DNA of 64,000 nt. Origin: Hepsetus odoe (lineage: Eukaryota; Chordata; Actinopteri; Characiformes; Hepsetidae). The DNA lies in the NCBI GenBank assembly GCA_017165825.1, contig CM029370.1, forward strand, positions 23,374,673-23,438,672, written 5' to 3'. Position numbers and translations under genes: made by a program. This document shows, one piece after another, positions 1-12,526 of this stretch. The notes under the pieces are model-generated. The model saw only the letters and a list, made by a program, of their open reading frames with translations, was not told the DNA's origin and did no database searches. How positions within the stretch are numbered: the first letter of the stretch is position 1; each line of letters begins with the position of its first letter.

Positions 1-52
<52 letters not shown>

Positions 53-56
53 GGAC

Positions 57-107
<51 letters not shown>

Positions 108-134
108 GAGATAGATAGATAGACAGATGGACAG
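1..134. repeat. (AGAT)n microsatellite, cut by the left edge
   Basis: AGAT tetramers run from base 1 with a few ATGGACAG and GAGAG interruptions. The true left end lies outside the window. Confidence 0.97.
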
Positions 135-440
135 ACCTGATTAAAGATACTGCACACATTTACACAGCCATACTAAACAGCACCTTGACCTCTAATGCAT
201 CTTCAGTACCAAACTCGAAGTACGGACTTCCTGTATTTCTTCTGCTGTATGAACTCAGCACTTAATTACTTGGATTCAAATATTTAGAAGTTGACACGAC
301 TTCATTCTTACTTTTATTCTTTATTCAGTGGCACCAAGAACTGCCAGCCTGTGAGCAGAGACCAGAAGTCAAACATTTCTGAATTTTGCCTCAGCTCTAT
401 CGCCACCATGTGGAACAAGGAGAACAGTAGAGTAGAGTGA

Positions 441-600
441 TCTTTCATTATCCCACGAATGGGAAATTAGGGCGTTACAGGGCTCTTATAAAAAAGACAG
501 GTGTACAGAAAGAAAAAATATATATAAAGATATAGAGAAAGAGGAACAGGAACAAGTACAGGAGAACAGAAGTACAGTAATATAATTGAATAACAACAAT
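441..600 (-). repeat. Probable LINE 3'-end fragment
   Basis: The stretch CTTTCATTATCCCACGAATG followed by GGGAAATTAGGGCGTTACAG resembles the 'TTTATTGATCCC...GGGAAATT' end seen on many fish retroelements. It is decayed and the family is uncertain. Confidence 0.3.
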
Positions 601-619
601 GACTATTAAGATTAATAAT

Positions 620-647
620 CTTTCTTTCTTTATTTCTTTCTTTCTTA
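620..647. repeat. Short (TTTC)n tract
   Basis: Imperfect CTTT/TTTC repeats directly precede the SINE at 665. Confidence 0.7.
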
Positions 648-664
648 CTTTTATTTTTTATTCA

Positions 665-924
665 GGGCAGCGGTGGTCTAGTGGTTAGAGAGTTTGCCCT
701 GCATCGGAAGATTGTGGGTTCAATTCCCTCACAAGTAGGTTGCCCTGAGGTACCCCTGAGCAAGGTACCGTCCCCGTCACTGCTCCCCGGGCGCTTTCGA
801 TAGCTGCCCACTGCTGCACGGTGTTTGTGTGCATGGGTTAAAAGCAGAGGTCCAATTTCGTTGTGGTTCACGCTTGCTGTGCTGTGACCTTGCAATGACA
901 AGGGTTGTCACTTTCACTTTCTTT
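665..924 (+). mobile_element. tRNA-headed SINE, B tail (CACTTT end)
   Basis: GGGCAGCGGTGGTCTAGTGG opens an A-box-like head, and GGGTTCAATTCCC supplies a B box. The central block is CCTGAGGTACCCCTGAGCAA. The tail includes GTTAAAAGCAGAGGTCCAAT and ends AATGACAAGGGTTGTCACTT followed by CACTTT repeats. It is nearly full length. No target duplication was obvious. Confidence 0.85.
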
Positions 925-3900
925 CTACTTTAGGATGCCAAAAAATATTGAGTCTTAAAAACTACTGTAGATACTTTACGTCTCAGCGTCCTTTTCTGTG
1001 GCTTAATGATTCAAAAAGAAGGACCTCAGGGGGATACTCTGGAAATCAAAAAGTTTTGACTGGTGAAAAAGTTCATGATTTGAGCTGGGGATCCCAGAGC
1101 AGATACTGGGAGTTGATCTGTGGGCTCACTGGGATCTCATTACATCAACATTTCACTCTCTTAGCATTTCAAAAGCTGTTTATTATAACAAACTCAAGAG
1201 TTACCTCAACACACAAGGGCAAAAGTGCCCGAAAATGAAGATGCCTAATTACACCCAAGGTGGAGCCAGTGTTGTATCATCCCCCTTTGGTAGCTTCATC
1301 ATTTCAAATCACATCAGTGTCAGAGCTCTACTGAGCTCACTTTGCTCCGCAGAGAGTAATAAAGCAGCTCTCTGAAGTCATATCAGAAAAAATTTGCTTT
1401 ACTCTCTATTCACTTTGAGCACAAACATATTTAGGAACAGAACCTAATGAACACATATGCCACCTCACACTCCCCTCTGACTGGAAAGGTGTCTGTTTAG
1501 TTCAAGCTTAGTCTAATTATGTCTGATTAAAACTTATAGAACATTTTAATTGGAGCCTGCTACCCGACACTGATGTAACTGTGTCATAAACATGTCAATG
1601 CAAATGTCATATGACAGTTTATGTCCATTAATGTAATAATATCATGTTAGTATTCGCAGTAACTGTCTTCACAGATGCCTTGACTTTAAATGAGCATGTG
1701 ACACTTTCTTTTACCAGTTATATGACTGGATATAATCCATCAACATAATATATAACACAAATAAATAAAAACCCAGAACAAATATACATTTAAACAATAT
1801 GCAGTAAAATAATCGGCAACAGATACTGGGCTGTGATTACAGGCTGATGCAATTTTATTTTGTTATTATTCTATTTTTTAAATGTACTTTAACCCTCATT
1901 CATTGTCACAACGAAGACTGGGCAGGAGTGCTCAGACCAGGCGTATGTCTGATCATTCATGCTGCTGGAAAATTGCATTTCCCTTCAGCTCATTAGAGCC
2001 AGCGGCTCAACAGGCAAAGTAATAAACGTGTTTTTTTTTTTTATTCATTTAACTGAAAGGAGCCGTGGGTGGGGCCTCACTTCCATAATTTACTCTCATT
2101 TTAATCTCATAGCAATTACTGAATAATCTAACTGAAAAACAACAACTGAACAATACTTCAGGGGAGGAAAGGGTTAACATGAGGTAAACCTAAACATATC
2201 AGCGCCACTGAAAGGAACCAGCTTGCTTTAGACCAGTGACAGTGAGGCTGATGTGTAGAAGATGGAGATACCATTGCATTAAATACGGCCATGTGGTCCT
2301 GTTTAATTCAGGAGGATCTGGTTATGCTCCCAATTGTGTGATTAATGCATCAATCAGATAATATATGAAGCAGGGCATCAAATATGCCTCTTCAGACATA
2401 ACATGAAAAATCTCTATACTGATTTCCATACATATGCAGACGGTGTACGAAGAGAGACGTTTTTGGTGGTCTGTGGATTGGGAGAAATGTGCACTCTAGC
2501 CTACCTTGTTTGAGGCTTTGTGATTGGCCTGCTTCCTGGAAATGCTAATGGCATTTATTAGCAGAATGAAAGAAAGCATTCATCTGATTATTTCAGCAGA
2601 AGATTTTCAATTAGATGTTAAATGTGCCACAGCAGATAATCAGTTTAACGTACTGGTTCTGCTTCCCCTTCCTTCGGCTGCGGATCAGCCCTTTGCTCTG
2701 AAGCTGTCAGATAGGGGTTTGCAAGTGCAAAGAAACAACCGAGCGTCATCAAACATGTCCGAGCTATAGGATCTCAATTGTAATCTAGATAGTTAATTAA
2801 ACATAAATAAAGAAATAAATACATTAATGAATCAATTAATAACAAAATACCATCCATTTTACTTGACCAGGACTACTTTGAATCGCCCTTCCCCGGAGGT
2901 GAACCCCTCTGTAATTGACATGAATAGAAGTTTATTGTTGGAGATGGCCTGCTTGAATCTGTATTCGTGAATGGTAATGAACTCCTGTGCAGGATGGTGA
3001 TTGGTGATTACCTTGTCGCGGTGAGTTATGTGGATTTCTCTGCTGGCAGAAGGACGAGGACCAACGTGAAGGACAATGATTGCACCTCAGCAGCAGCAGC
3101 GAGGTTCATTTCCATTCACTGAATAAAACATCATGGACTGAATTAAGTAAATAAACACCATTTAATTTCTTTTGTTTCATTAACGTCCGGTGCTTAGCCA
3201 CTTTACATTCAGACACGTAATGTATTTATAAATCTGAGCGCGAGGCTTATATTAATGAGCATAAACAAAGATGTGTTTAAATTAAGAGTCGAGGAAAAAA
3301 GTGTTCAGACATCACAAATGAACCCGAGTGCTTTGTTGATACAGTCAGCTCACAGCAATACTTTATTTAAATATGGGTCTATGTTCTTGAGGAAACTCTG
3401 GCAAAGAATTAACTTTTAATCGTGCCAGAAAAAAACGAAACTCAAAGTACAGGGAGCATGAGTGGTGTATCATCAGCGTTATGCTGTCAGGCCTGCTTGT
3501 CTGGTGCTTCATCATTCCATAAAATCACAAGAAAGTCATCATGACATCATGAAAAGTGTTAAATGCACGCAGCAATTGAAAGACACATTTAAAGAATGAA
3601 GGAAGCACTAGCTGTGTATAGTTTTCTCTGTCAGTATGCATGCGAATATCCTGTTGGTTTCTGGAATCCCGAGACAAAGAACATACCAATCGATTTCCTG
3701 CTGTCGGTGGAGTCCCTGAGTGTGGATCAGGCTGCAGAACTGGCAGTGCAGCCTTGGTCTGCAGAGAGAAACTGACCCAACAGCTTGCAGGACAGTTGGG
3801 TTGCGAACCATAAATCACAATCTGAAATTCATTAACTGGGTTGAGTGAAGAAAAGTAAAAAGCTAAGCACCAGCTGTCTTGTCAGAGTCTTGTTTACGCC

Positions 3901-4946
3901 AAAACCGTTTAATACTGATTTACTTAAACTTCTTGTTTTCTCTAAAAAAAGCTTCTTTCATTTTTTAAATTTCTTAAGATAAGTACATTTATAAAATGTT
4001 ATTAAAGCAGCTCTCTTGAACTTGCTAAGATACTGAGATGTGAGCACAGAACCATCAAACGGCTTATTGCAAACAGTCACCAGGGTCGCAAAGAACGTGT
4101 TGAGAAAAAGAGACGCAAATGAACTGCCAAAGAATGAGCCTGTGGCTGCTGCTGCTGAATTGTTTTTTTTTTAATAAATGTCAGATTTAAATATCAGAGT
4201 TTTTTGTTCATTATTCTCGACAGATAAACAAGAGATAAGACATTTTTAATTTTTCATTTAGTTGCACAACAATTCTGTACAGTAACAGTTGCCTAGTAAT
4301 TGTTTATTAGGTAATAATGAATAAAATAAGGTGATAATGTTCACACTCACATTTCCTTTGTAAAATATTCAGGTTTCAGGATTTTTTACATTTTGGACTC
4401 ACTGATAGCACTGGATTTGTTCCAGATTTAAATTAACCCTCAAAATACTCACTGGCCTTATAGTTGTGCACACAGTGTGAAGGAGATTAGACTGGAGACT
4501 TTTGGGTGCTTTGATTCTTGTTTCTGGGGCAGTACAGAAACAGTTCTGAAGTCGCCTTTGATCGCAGTAATCATGCTGCACAGTATACTGATACTGTGAT
4601 TACAGAGAAGCCCAGAAATTAGTGAAATGAAAAAGTTTCATTGTTCATCCAATGCAGCTACTAACTTTACAGGGTTTACACTGTGACAGACTTTAGCTAA
4701 AAGCCTTATTGGTTAGACGGTGTCGAATTAGGCAATAATGCAGTAGGTGGGAGTGGAAGGCATGAATGCTCAGAGCTTGAAAATGCATGTTCCCCATACC
4801 AGAGTTATGATCTGGAGGGAGTGGGATGGTGCTAATGCAACTGGCTAAACAGTGCCAGCAGGTTTAGGCCGGAAGTACCAACTGTCAGACACGCAAACTC
4901 ATTTTATGATCACATGCACCTTTACCTTTAACATTAGATCTAGACT

Positions 4947-4970
4947 CACACACACACACACACACACACA
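4947..4970. repeat. (CA)12 microsatellite
   Basis: A perfect CA run. Confidence 0.95.
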
Positions 4971-5560
4971 TAGAATGAAACAGATACACGTTTTGTACTT
5001 TATGCTTATTTTTCCCCTTTTAGTGTACAGAATATTGATTATTGGACTAACGTCTTAAGGCTTGATGATATTTTCACTATAACCACCATATCAAAATCTT
5101 GCTCACCTCACTGTAGGATCAAATACAAAAATTTGATTTGAAAACTGTAAAAGCCTCTAATTTTCTACCTTCACACAAGATACTGGATCATTCTGCTGGG
5201 AGGATTTTCTCTCTGGATCAAAAACTCCCATTTCAGTTCATCCCAAAGGTGTTGGGTAGAGCTTCATCACTCCTTCACTTCCACAATTCCACTACCCAAT
5301 GTTGGGGGGCTTCATACCCCTCCAGGAAAAGCCTATGGCAGCAGTAGGTTCACATGAATACTCAGATCAGCCAGCTATGTGTATACTTAACACGGCATCA
5401 CAACTGTGTTTAACAATCTTAAAAGTATGCTTATAGGATTAAATGGAACACTAAACATCAGAGCTGGAAAATGGCCCTCAGATGAGACAGCCCTAGGTTT
5501 GTAAACTGAACATGATTAGTTTTATTTTACGAAGTTTTGCAATGATAGATGATCTCTGGT

Positions 5561-5563
<3 letters not shown>

Positions 5564-5605
<42 letters not shown>
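5564..5605. repeat. (CT)21 microsatellite
   Basis: A perfect CT run; on the other strand it reads as a meaningless Arg-Glu frame. Confidence 0.95.
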
Positions 5606-5608
<3 letters not shown>

Positions 5609-6080
5609 GGCAGAATGCCAGAAGCCAGGTCCACTCGTGACTAAGGAATCAGGTTTGGCCGGTGTGTGTGGGGTGGCAGAAGATAGAATCAGCCCATACT
5701 GCACATGCTAATGGATTGCATCTTAACTGCAGAATGCCGAACATACCTTCTTAAAATAGCTTTTGCAAGACACCCCAAGTGGAAACTGCTCATAAGAAAG
5801 CATACAAAAAAAAAATCCCACCTTTTAGTGGAAAAAATGTGAAAAAATGGGATATGAGAAGAAACCTTTAAAAGTTTAAAGTGGTTCTACTGAATCCAGA
5901 ATCATTATTAGAAAATATTTACATTAGTAAAGAGTCTCTTTGCAAACTTTATGCAAACTTTCTTTGCGTCTTTACATTTTCGTGACACTTCACTTACAAA
6001 CACAAATGGTCCAAATGGCATCACCGGCCAATCTAATTAAAAGATTTTCTGCTACTGCCTGCTAGCATTTTGTACATAGA

Positions 6081-6107
6081 GTGTGTATGTGTGTGTGTGT
6101 GTGTGTG
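6081..6107. repeat. (GT)n microsatellite
   Basis: A GT run with one A interruption. Confidence 0.9.
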
Positions 6108-6311
6108 CATGTGTAAAAGTGAGATTCTACCTTTCCTGGAACAGCTGTATAAAACTCTAATCCAGTGAAGACCGAAGAAAAAAGAGAGAACAGGAGTTTT
6201 GAAAATGCCTTAATTCTTCCTTGTCAAAAAGAAAACATGGTAGGAGACGAGACAAAGTGGGCCTCTGCGCTCTGACTGGAACTTGAAAAATAATTGACAC
6301 AGTTTACTCTA

Positions 6312-6554
6312 CAAAGTGAAAGTGACTATTGTCATTGTTAAACACAGCACAGCACACCGTGAGACACAACAAAATTCAACTTCTGCATTAAACCCATACA
6401 CACACGTGCAGCTACTGAAAGCGCTCAGGGAGCAGTGATGGGGAAAGGTACCTTGCTCAAGTGTATCTCAGGGCACCCTACTGGTAAGGGATTTAAACCC
6501 ATAACCTTCCAATCCTGCGACCTAGTCTCTCACCACTAGGCCAACACTGCCCCA
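6312..6554 (-). mobile_element. tRNA-headed SINE, B tail, diverged
   Basis: In reverse orientation it runs from an AAAGTGAAAGTGAC end, through CACAGCACAGCACAC, a degenerate CCTTGCTCAAG block and a B-box remnant, to CACCACTAGGCCAACACTGC. Many substitutions mark an old copy. Confidence 0.8.
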
Positions 6555-7688
6555 TTGTCTTCCACAACGCTGCGACAAGTGTCTGAAGAGAGCATTTATT
6601 CTGAACTCACAGGTGTTAATGAATGATTTTCTGCAGTACTGGCTTCTGCGTCTCTGAGCAGACTGTACTATATGTTGGAATGTTGCTATGATGATTTGAT
6701 TGCATTCAGCCATGAGAGCAGTAGGGAGGTCAGGTAGTGATGTTAAGTGATTAGCTCTGGATCACAAACTGGGATGGTTCTCCATCTTTCTGGCCCACTT
6801 CTCAACACTAGGGGAATTTCTGTCTCTCTATGTGGAGTTTTACACTGGACACAGTGTAAACTGTGTGCCGACTCCTGAGCGTATCATTCTAATGACTCTG
6901 CTTTCAATTAACGTCATGCACATGGAACGTGGAATAACCTGTGTGACTGAATTCACTAATTAACGCCTGGATATTTTGAAACATCTATTTTATTTACTTA
7001 CACAGTTTCAACAAGAAGGAGAAATAACATTAACCTTTATGTTTTTCAGTTAACTTACATCTTACTTCTTAATAACTTTGCTTATTTAATCCATTTTATT
7101 GCTTCTCTTTCATATGTAAATGTTAACTTTGGCCTCTGCCTGAATTCCAGTCTAGCAGGATTGCTGAAAGTTGCTCCTTCTTCTTCAAGCTCATGCATTA
7201 AAAAGAAACCCCCCTGACCAGCAAAACCTGTTACCAATCCTCAGCAAACAGCTTCTTTCCTGCCCCTGTCTGGAGATATATATAAGCACCAGAGACACAG
7301 CAACAGAGCAGTTGGGCTTGGATGGCTCATCTGTTTCTGTTTCAGAGCCAAAATAGGTCCTATTTTTTTACTAGTGTTAAACTGAGAGGAGGAAGAATCC
7401 ACTTGCAGATGGAGCTACAGTTTGGTAAACGCTGCCATTTGATGCCATTTGACTCCCTCTTTGGTCAAGTGGTTCTTAACAGTTCAACAGTTCTTTGCTA
7501 AAATTGTGAAATGTTTAGGACCACTTGGGCAGACTGTGGAAAGAATCATCTGTTCCATGGACGAGCATCCTGATGGTTGGATTGGACTGAAGACAACTGG
7601 GTGACTTTTTAAACTGATTATACTGGACTGTGGATTAATTTTTATGCATCTTGTTGTGAATGAATCAGTCCGATATATTTGACCATGA

Positions 7689-7691
<3 letters not shown>

Positions 7692-7720
<29 letters not shown>
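7692..7720. repeat. (GT)n microsatellite
   Basis: A perfect GT run. Confidence 0.95.
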
Positions 7721-7722
<2 letters not shown>

Positions 7723-9342
7723 TGAGTATGTGAGCTTGCGCATGTTTCAAAGATATGTATAAAATGGTTTCAGTCTGAGGAGTGTGATGTTTTTTTAAAT
7801 GATATTGTATTATTTTATTGTGATGCTTTCTGTGGTCCTGACCTTTCTTCAGGAGAAGCTGATGGACTGAATACAGGGATTACTTTTCTTGGTGATTATT
7901 AACTTGAGTCAGCCAGTTCTGACAATTAGCCCATTACAGAACAGCAGTCTTGGCCTTTTATTTATTGAAATTTATATTAGCATTATTTTCATTATTTGTA
8001 TTTTTCTGAACTTGGGCTACTGTGCTGTTAAGGTCTATCCCGTACACTTTTGAGTGGTTCTTGTTCTTATGCTTGTGCTTGTTGTTTGTAAGTCTATTTT
8101 GATGGTGATCTCACAAGAAAAGACAGAAAAATGAAAGCGTCATACAGCGCGGCAGCCATGTACATCCAGGCTATTCTTTCTAATGTTCTTTGAGGGCCAA
8201 CCTTGGAACAGACTAACCATGCCCAAGGGTTCTGAATGTTAAAAGGGAAATAAGGGATTTAGGGGTGGCGGGTGGGGGGCCGCAAAGCTCCATGACTGGC
8301 AAATGATGATGGTGTGGATTAAACTACTGACATGCACAATGGTGCATGATTGCCTCCAATTGCTGTCTTTTTTTATCTGCCTGTCTACAGTCCTGTAGTG
8401 TGTCCACTGGAAGAAGCACCACTAATGTCTTCTGGTCAATATGATTTTCTCTACTATCTATAGATCTTTTGGCTAATATACGTCCATGTGACCACTAAAC
8501 ATATGAAATGTTCTATCCTTTTGTAAATGATTTTTGTAAAAGGAGAATAAAATTCAATTCATACAATGTCATAGTCTGCTTTTCCTTAAATCCAACCTTA
8601 ATTCCAGTGAATTAAATGTATTTATCTTAGTAGAAAACTCCACTAACTAACATGCAAATAACTGCACCAGACTTCCTAGAAGTCCGATATGCTGTCTGCC
8701 TTAATGGACGTAGTACAGTAAGAAGTGGTTTATCTCTGTGAGACTGTAAATCCAGGAGTGAATAATGGTGAATATGCATGGTGATGATGTGGATATATAT
8801 TGTCCTCGTGCCCTCATTAAGGGCAAGCTGTCCACAGTGAGATTACACGGGTCGAAAACAGCTGAGGGAGTCCCACAGGGATTCAGGGCAGGCCTTGTTC
8901 GTGTCTAAGAGACAAGTTACAAATCACTTCACAATGGATTATAATGATTGACCTCTGGACCCTGATAATCTGTCACAAACGAAATCTCACCTCAAAATGA
9001 CAGACATGTTCTCCCCTGCTTACAGTGAGGAGCTGATTAGAGTGCTTTCTGATGAAAAGATATAATACAGGACTCATAACACCCACTGAGTGAAGTCACT
9101 TCTCCTACACATATAACTGACAGAGACATCTTGATGATGAGCAGGCAACACATCGTCGGCTTATTAGACCGACGGATTGCGTTTGGCTGACCACATTTCC
9201 CATGAGGCATCAGTGACACTGCTGTCAGAGTGGTGATGAGATTTTTTCATCAGTCCTTTAGGTCTAGGATGGTAGATCGTAGGGGGATGAAGGAAGAGAA
9301 ATGGAGTCAGGCTATCAAATAAAAAGAACATTCACGCTCAGA

Positions 9343-9812
9343 CTAATAAAAGAAAGAAAGAAAGAAAGAAAAAGAAAACAATTAAAAGAAGAAAAATATC
9401 TAAGAAAGAAAGAAAGAAAGAAAAAGAAAAAAATTAAAAGAAGAAAAATATCTAAGAAAGAAAGAAAGAAAGAAAAGATCAACAGAAGAAAGAAAAAATA
9501 AAACATAAGAAGGAAAGAAACAAATTGAATTGCAAAAAGAACGAAAGAAAAAAGAAAAAGAAGAAAAAAAACAAATAAAAAAAAAAACAAATTCAGTAGT
9601 AGAAAGAAAGAAAGAGAGAAATATAAAGAAGAAAAATATCTAAGAAAGAAAGAGAAAGAAAAAAGATAAACAGAAGAAATAAACAATAAAATCTAATAAA
9701 GAAAGAAACAAACTGAGTTCCAGAAAGAAAGAAAGAAAGATATATAGATAGATAGATAGATAGATAGTAAGAAAAGTACGAAAGAAAGAAATGAACAGAA
9801 AGAAAGAAAGAA
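9343..9812. repeat. Composite (GAAA)n purine array with inner (GATA)n
   Basis: About 470 bp of nearly pure A/G on the + strand is built from GAAA tetramers. A longer unit starting AAGAAGAAAAATATCTAAGA recurs at 9386, 9438 and 9626. A short GATA run lies at about 9738-9766. The long Phe/Leu-rich frames on the other strand are by-products of this bias. Confidence 0.9.
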
Positions 9813-10989
9813 CACCCTACAAATGAGTCTTCTGGAAGAATTGTGAACAAAATGAAGTGATGGAGCACAAACGCATAAACGGAGGGATTTGTTCGCCGGA
9901 CTTCATGAAAGCTAATAAAGAAGAGGAAATGGAGTGAGCAGATCCAGGCCTGTAGAACGTGTGTTTGCAGCCGCATCGCCAAGGCTTTGACATGAATGAC
10001 TGTGCTGAGGTCAGTAATGTGCTCTGCTTATCTGAAACGAGCGCCTCTGTGTGGCCCTGATAAGATTATTGTGGCGAGGCTGAGGTTCAGGCCTACATTT
10101 CACCTTAAACACTACAAGAAGAATAATAGACTAACAACCCAATTAGACTTTGTGCTCAAAGTGACTTGTGGGTTTTTCCTTTTTCTCTTTACAAAAAGAG
10201 CTGCACCGTGGGCTTAATGTTTTTCTCTTTATCTTGCGGGTGAGGGGGTCTTGACAGTCGCTGGTCAATAGGTTCTCCAAAGATTATGTAGCCATTCGCT
10301 GTCAGAGGTTTACATTTCAAAGTGGGGGAGTTAATGCTGTTGGCACCCTCCAAGAGTTCAGTCCATAAACACAGTGTTCATCTGTGTCCAGCGTTCATTG
10401 TGGATCCTTATTTCATTTTGAGAATTCAGTGTGTACAATTACGGATTTCCGTACTGCCAAAGCTCCTTCACCTTTAGAAACCACCAGATTTGTATCTGCT
10501 ACCACAAGCACAGAAGTGAAGATGAAGGAGGGAAAGGAGATTCCTAGTGTGAAGGAGGAAAGGAATAAGATGGAGAAAGAGGAACGAGAAGAAGGAGGAC
10601 ACGGTCACCTTCAATCAAAGGAGTGCATCACTGAACACAACATCTAAAAAAAACATCAGCACCATCAGTAAGTGGACCAAAAGACAAAGAAGGAGAAGGG
10701 CTTGGGCTTTTTGGGGTGGATGTGAAAGAGGGACTGTAGTGGAGGTGGAGTGATTGAAGGAGGAGGAGCAGATGAAGAAAGTAGAGGGAGGAGCAGGAGA
10801 GACTGGAGTATTGCTTGTTGCGTTTGGGATGTGAGGAGAGCAGGTGATCCCAGGGGACTTTGGAATGCAGAGGAGGATATGCGAGATGAAATTTGTTCTT
10901 TGATGAGAACACAGGACTAAACTGAAAGAGAGAGAAAGAGAGTGATCTGCCTTCAGGTGAAGAGAGGTTAAGAGAGGAAACGGCTTCAA

Positions 10990-11386
10990 ATGGCTTTACA
11001 AGACTTGACACACAAATGTGAGGATGCATCAAAAATCCCAACACCTGTGGAGTTTAGCATGTGCCTTATGGAAGCTGATGGGATATTTGGGTTCACCAGT
11101 CACCTTCTGAAAAGGAAGCAAAAGGTAGGAACTGTTTTGTAATAAGTCCTGTAACATTCAGGATGCAGCAGTCCTCCAGTGTCAGTAGCTGGTGCACTTG
11201 TGGCTGAATGCAATCAAACAGCCACTGCCATGTTTCAGAGATGCCTCTTGTGGTTCTTGCATTGCATTTAAAATTACAACACAGGACAGGGATGAGAATG
11301 AAAGAAAGGAGGTCCTGCTTAAAGTGAGGAAAGCGGAGGAGAAGAGGATGCTGCATGTAGCGGAGATGCTTCAGAGAAGTTCATGA
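10990..11386 (+). other. Possible small spliced gene or gene remnant
   Basis: Two short frames join in phase. ATG 10990 to 11124 encodes MALQDLTHKCEDASKIPT and ends ...LLKRKQK at AAG|GTAGGA. After ACACAG at 11279-11284, 11285-11386 encodes DRDENERKEVLLKVRKAEEK and ends MLQRSS then TGA. The joined 78-residue product would end in a charged, probably helical tail. The preceding 10500-10960 is strongly purine-rich on this strand and also reads as broken Glu/Lys-rich peptide, which suggests a decayed larger gene. The acceptor has a poor pyrimidine tract and I recognise no family. It could be chance, a pseudogene or the last exons of an upstream neighbour. Confidence 0.22.
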
Positions 11387-11473
11387 CACCAGTGCAAACC
11401 AATATATAATTACATAGTCCACACACCCTGCAGTCTGACCACTCACTGCAAGCCTGGTCAAAAACTGGTCCTC

Positions 11474-11547
11474 TGTGTGTGTGTGTGTGTGTGTGTGCAT
11501 ATGTATGTTGTGTGAAGGTGTGAATGTGTGTGTGTGTGTGTGTGTGT
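11474..11547. repeat. Two (GT)n runs
   Basis: GT runs at 11474-11497 and 11525-11547 are split by 27 bp of unique sequence. Confidence 0.9.
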
Positions 11548-11594
11548 TTACTTTAGACTTTAGGACCAGAGCTGACAAATTAGATAAACTTAAC

Positions 11595-11595
<1 letters not shown>

Positions 11596-11657
<62 letters not shown>
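11596..11657. repeat. (GA)n microsatellite, about 30 units
   Basis: A perfect GA run about 260 bp before the CTCF-like site. Confidence 0.95.
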
Positions 11658-11659
<2 letters not shown>

Positions 11660-11918
11660 GAGTATTGGTTACTCCACTATGGTCTATTTCTACATCAGCA
11701 GCTCATTCAGTAAAAAAAGAGATCTAATTAGATAAATAGATAATTAGAAAAAAAGAGATTTAATTAAATTGGGCTAAATGGATTTTAGTGTGTCCCTATG
11801 ACCCTACCTCCCATATTAATTCACTTTCAACAACACATTGACTCACTTTCACTACTGAGTCATGAAGATAACTTTTAAAAATCCAGGTCTTCTAGGCTTT
11901 CTGTCAGTTCTTGAGTCT

Positions 11919-11937
11919 GGCCGTCAGGGGGCGCCAG
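11919..11937 (+). promoter_or_regulatory. CTCF-like binding motif
   Basis: The sequence GGCCGTCAGGGGGCGCCAG closely matches the known vertebrate CTCF core (CCASYAGRKGGCRS). It lies about 200-400 bp upstream of the kif26a promoter cluster in a locally CpG-containing patch. Occupancy is not shown. Confidence 0.5.
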
Positions 11938-12119
11938 AGTAACGGCGGCGGGACGGTCCGGCCTGTCCACTGGAGAATGCCTCTGAAGCGTTGTGTGTGT
12001 TTTTGCTTTATTTTGCTCCAGTGAATGTTTTGGAAATGAGTCCAGAAAAAAGACAAATTAAAAAAAGCAGCCTTTTTACTTTCTTCAAAGACAACAAAAA
12101 GAAGTAAAAAATACAACCC

Positions 12120-12340
12120 CCCAATATTATGACAAGCCCCGCCCACACTATCTGTGATTGACCAGTGAAGCGCTGGAATTGGCGCCTATAATAAACTCCC
12201 AGCCAATCACCGTGCAGCAAATCGGGCATTAGTTTACTCTGGCCAATCGCAGTGTGGGCGGCCGGGTGAAAAGTGTAGGATTATTCTCCGCCCCTCAGTG
12301 TCCCGATTTTGACACCCGAGCAACTTTAAAGCAGAAACTT
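12120..12340 (+). promoter_or_regulatory. kif26a: Probable kif26a core promoter (CCAAT/GC-box type)
   Basis: This stretch has more CpG than its surroundings and carries clustered promoter motifs. CCAAT boxes lie at 12201-12210 (AGCCAATCAC) and 12241-12250 (GGCCAATCGC). GC boxes lie at 12137-12144, 12254-12263 and 12287-12296. A TATA-like CCTATAATAAA is at 12185-12195. It sits 190-400 bp before the first coding ATG of kif26a. The motif cluster is seen directly; promoter activity and the start site are inferred. The start could lie near 12215 (if the TATA-like box is used) or anywhere up to about 12350. Confidence 0.6.
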
Positions 12341-12436
12341 CAATCTTGTCCTTCTGCAGAGCTCAGGACACGTGTGATCTATTCTCCTCACCTGGCTGGA
12401 AGCTTAGTGAGCTAAAGAGTATTTAACCTCAGAGTA

Positions 12437-12490
12437 ATGGAAGACCACCCTGAGAAACCAACGCATCCCCTCACTAATGGCAAACTTTGA
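12437..12490 (+). other. Upstream open reading frame in the kif26a leader
   Basis: An ATG with G at -3 and G at +4 opens a 17-codon frame (starts MEDHPEK) that ends at TGA 12488-12490, 37 bp before the kif26a ATG. If the leader starts in the promoter cluster, this uORF is in the mRNA and could dampen translation. There is no evidence that the peptide itself matters. Confidence 0.4.
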
Positions 12491-12526
12491 GTTAACAGGC
12501 AGTTTAGGAGAAATCTGACCAGAATC

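Larger units (their letters stand above)
134..11900. other. Upstream flank of kif26a, no recognised gene
   Basis: Apart from the repeats and the small candidate frame at 10990-11386 listed here, this 11.8 kb has short, low-complexity or stop-broken frames only. I see nothing to annotate in 930-4940, 4975-5560, 6560-7690, 7725-9340 and 9815-10500. Confidence 0.6.

Noticed and set aside
3596..3775. 59-codon + frame with a good-looking acceptor (TTTTCTCTGTCAG at 3634)
   Set aside because: The length is expected by chance, the peptide (ends PWSAERN) matches nothing I know, and no partner exon was seen. It could be a terminal exon of an upstream gene, but support is too thin.
9315..9982. Two 120-130 codon Phe/Leu/Ser-rich frames on the - strand that could pass for membrane proteins
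   Set aside because: They are the pyrimidine strand of the GAAA array, not a gene.
10615..11044. Two overlapping 124-138 codon frames on the - strand
   Set aside because: Low-complexity Ser/Leu/His translation of a purine-rich + strand; two frames open at once points to base bias rather than coding.
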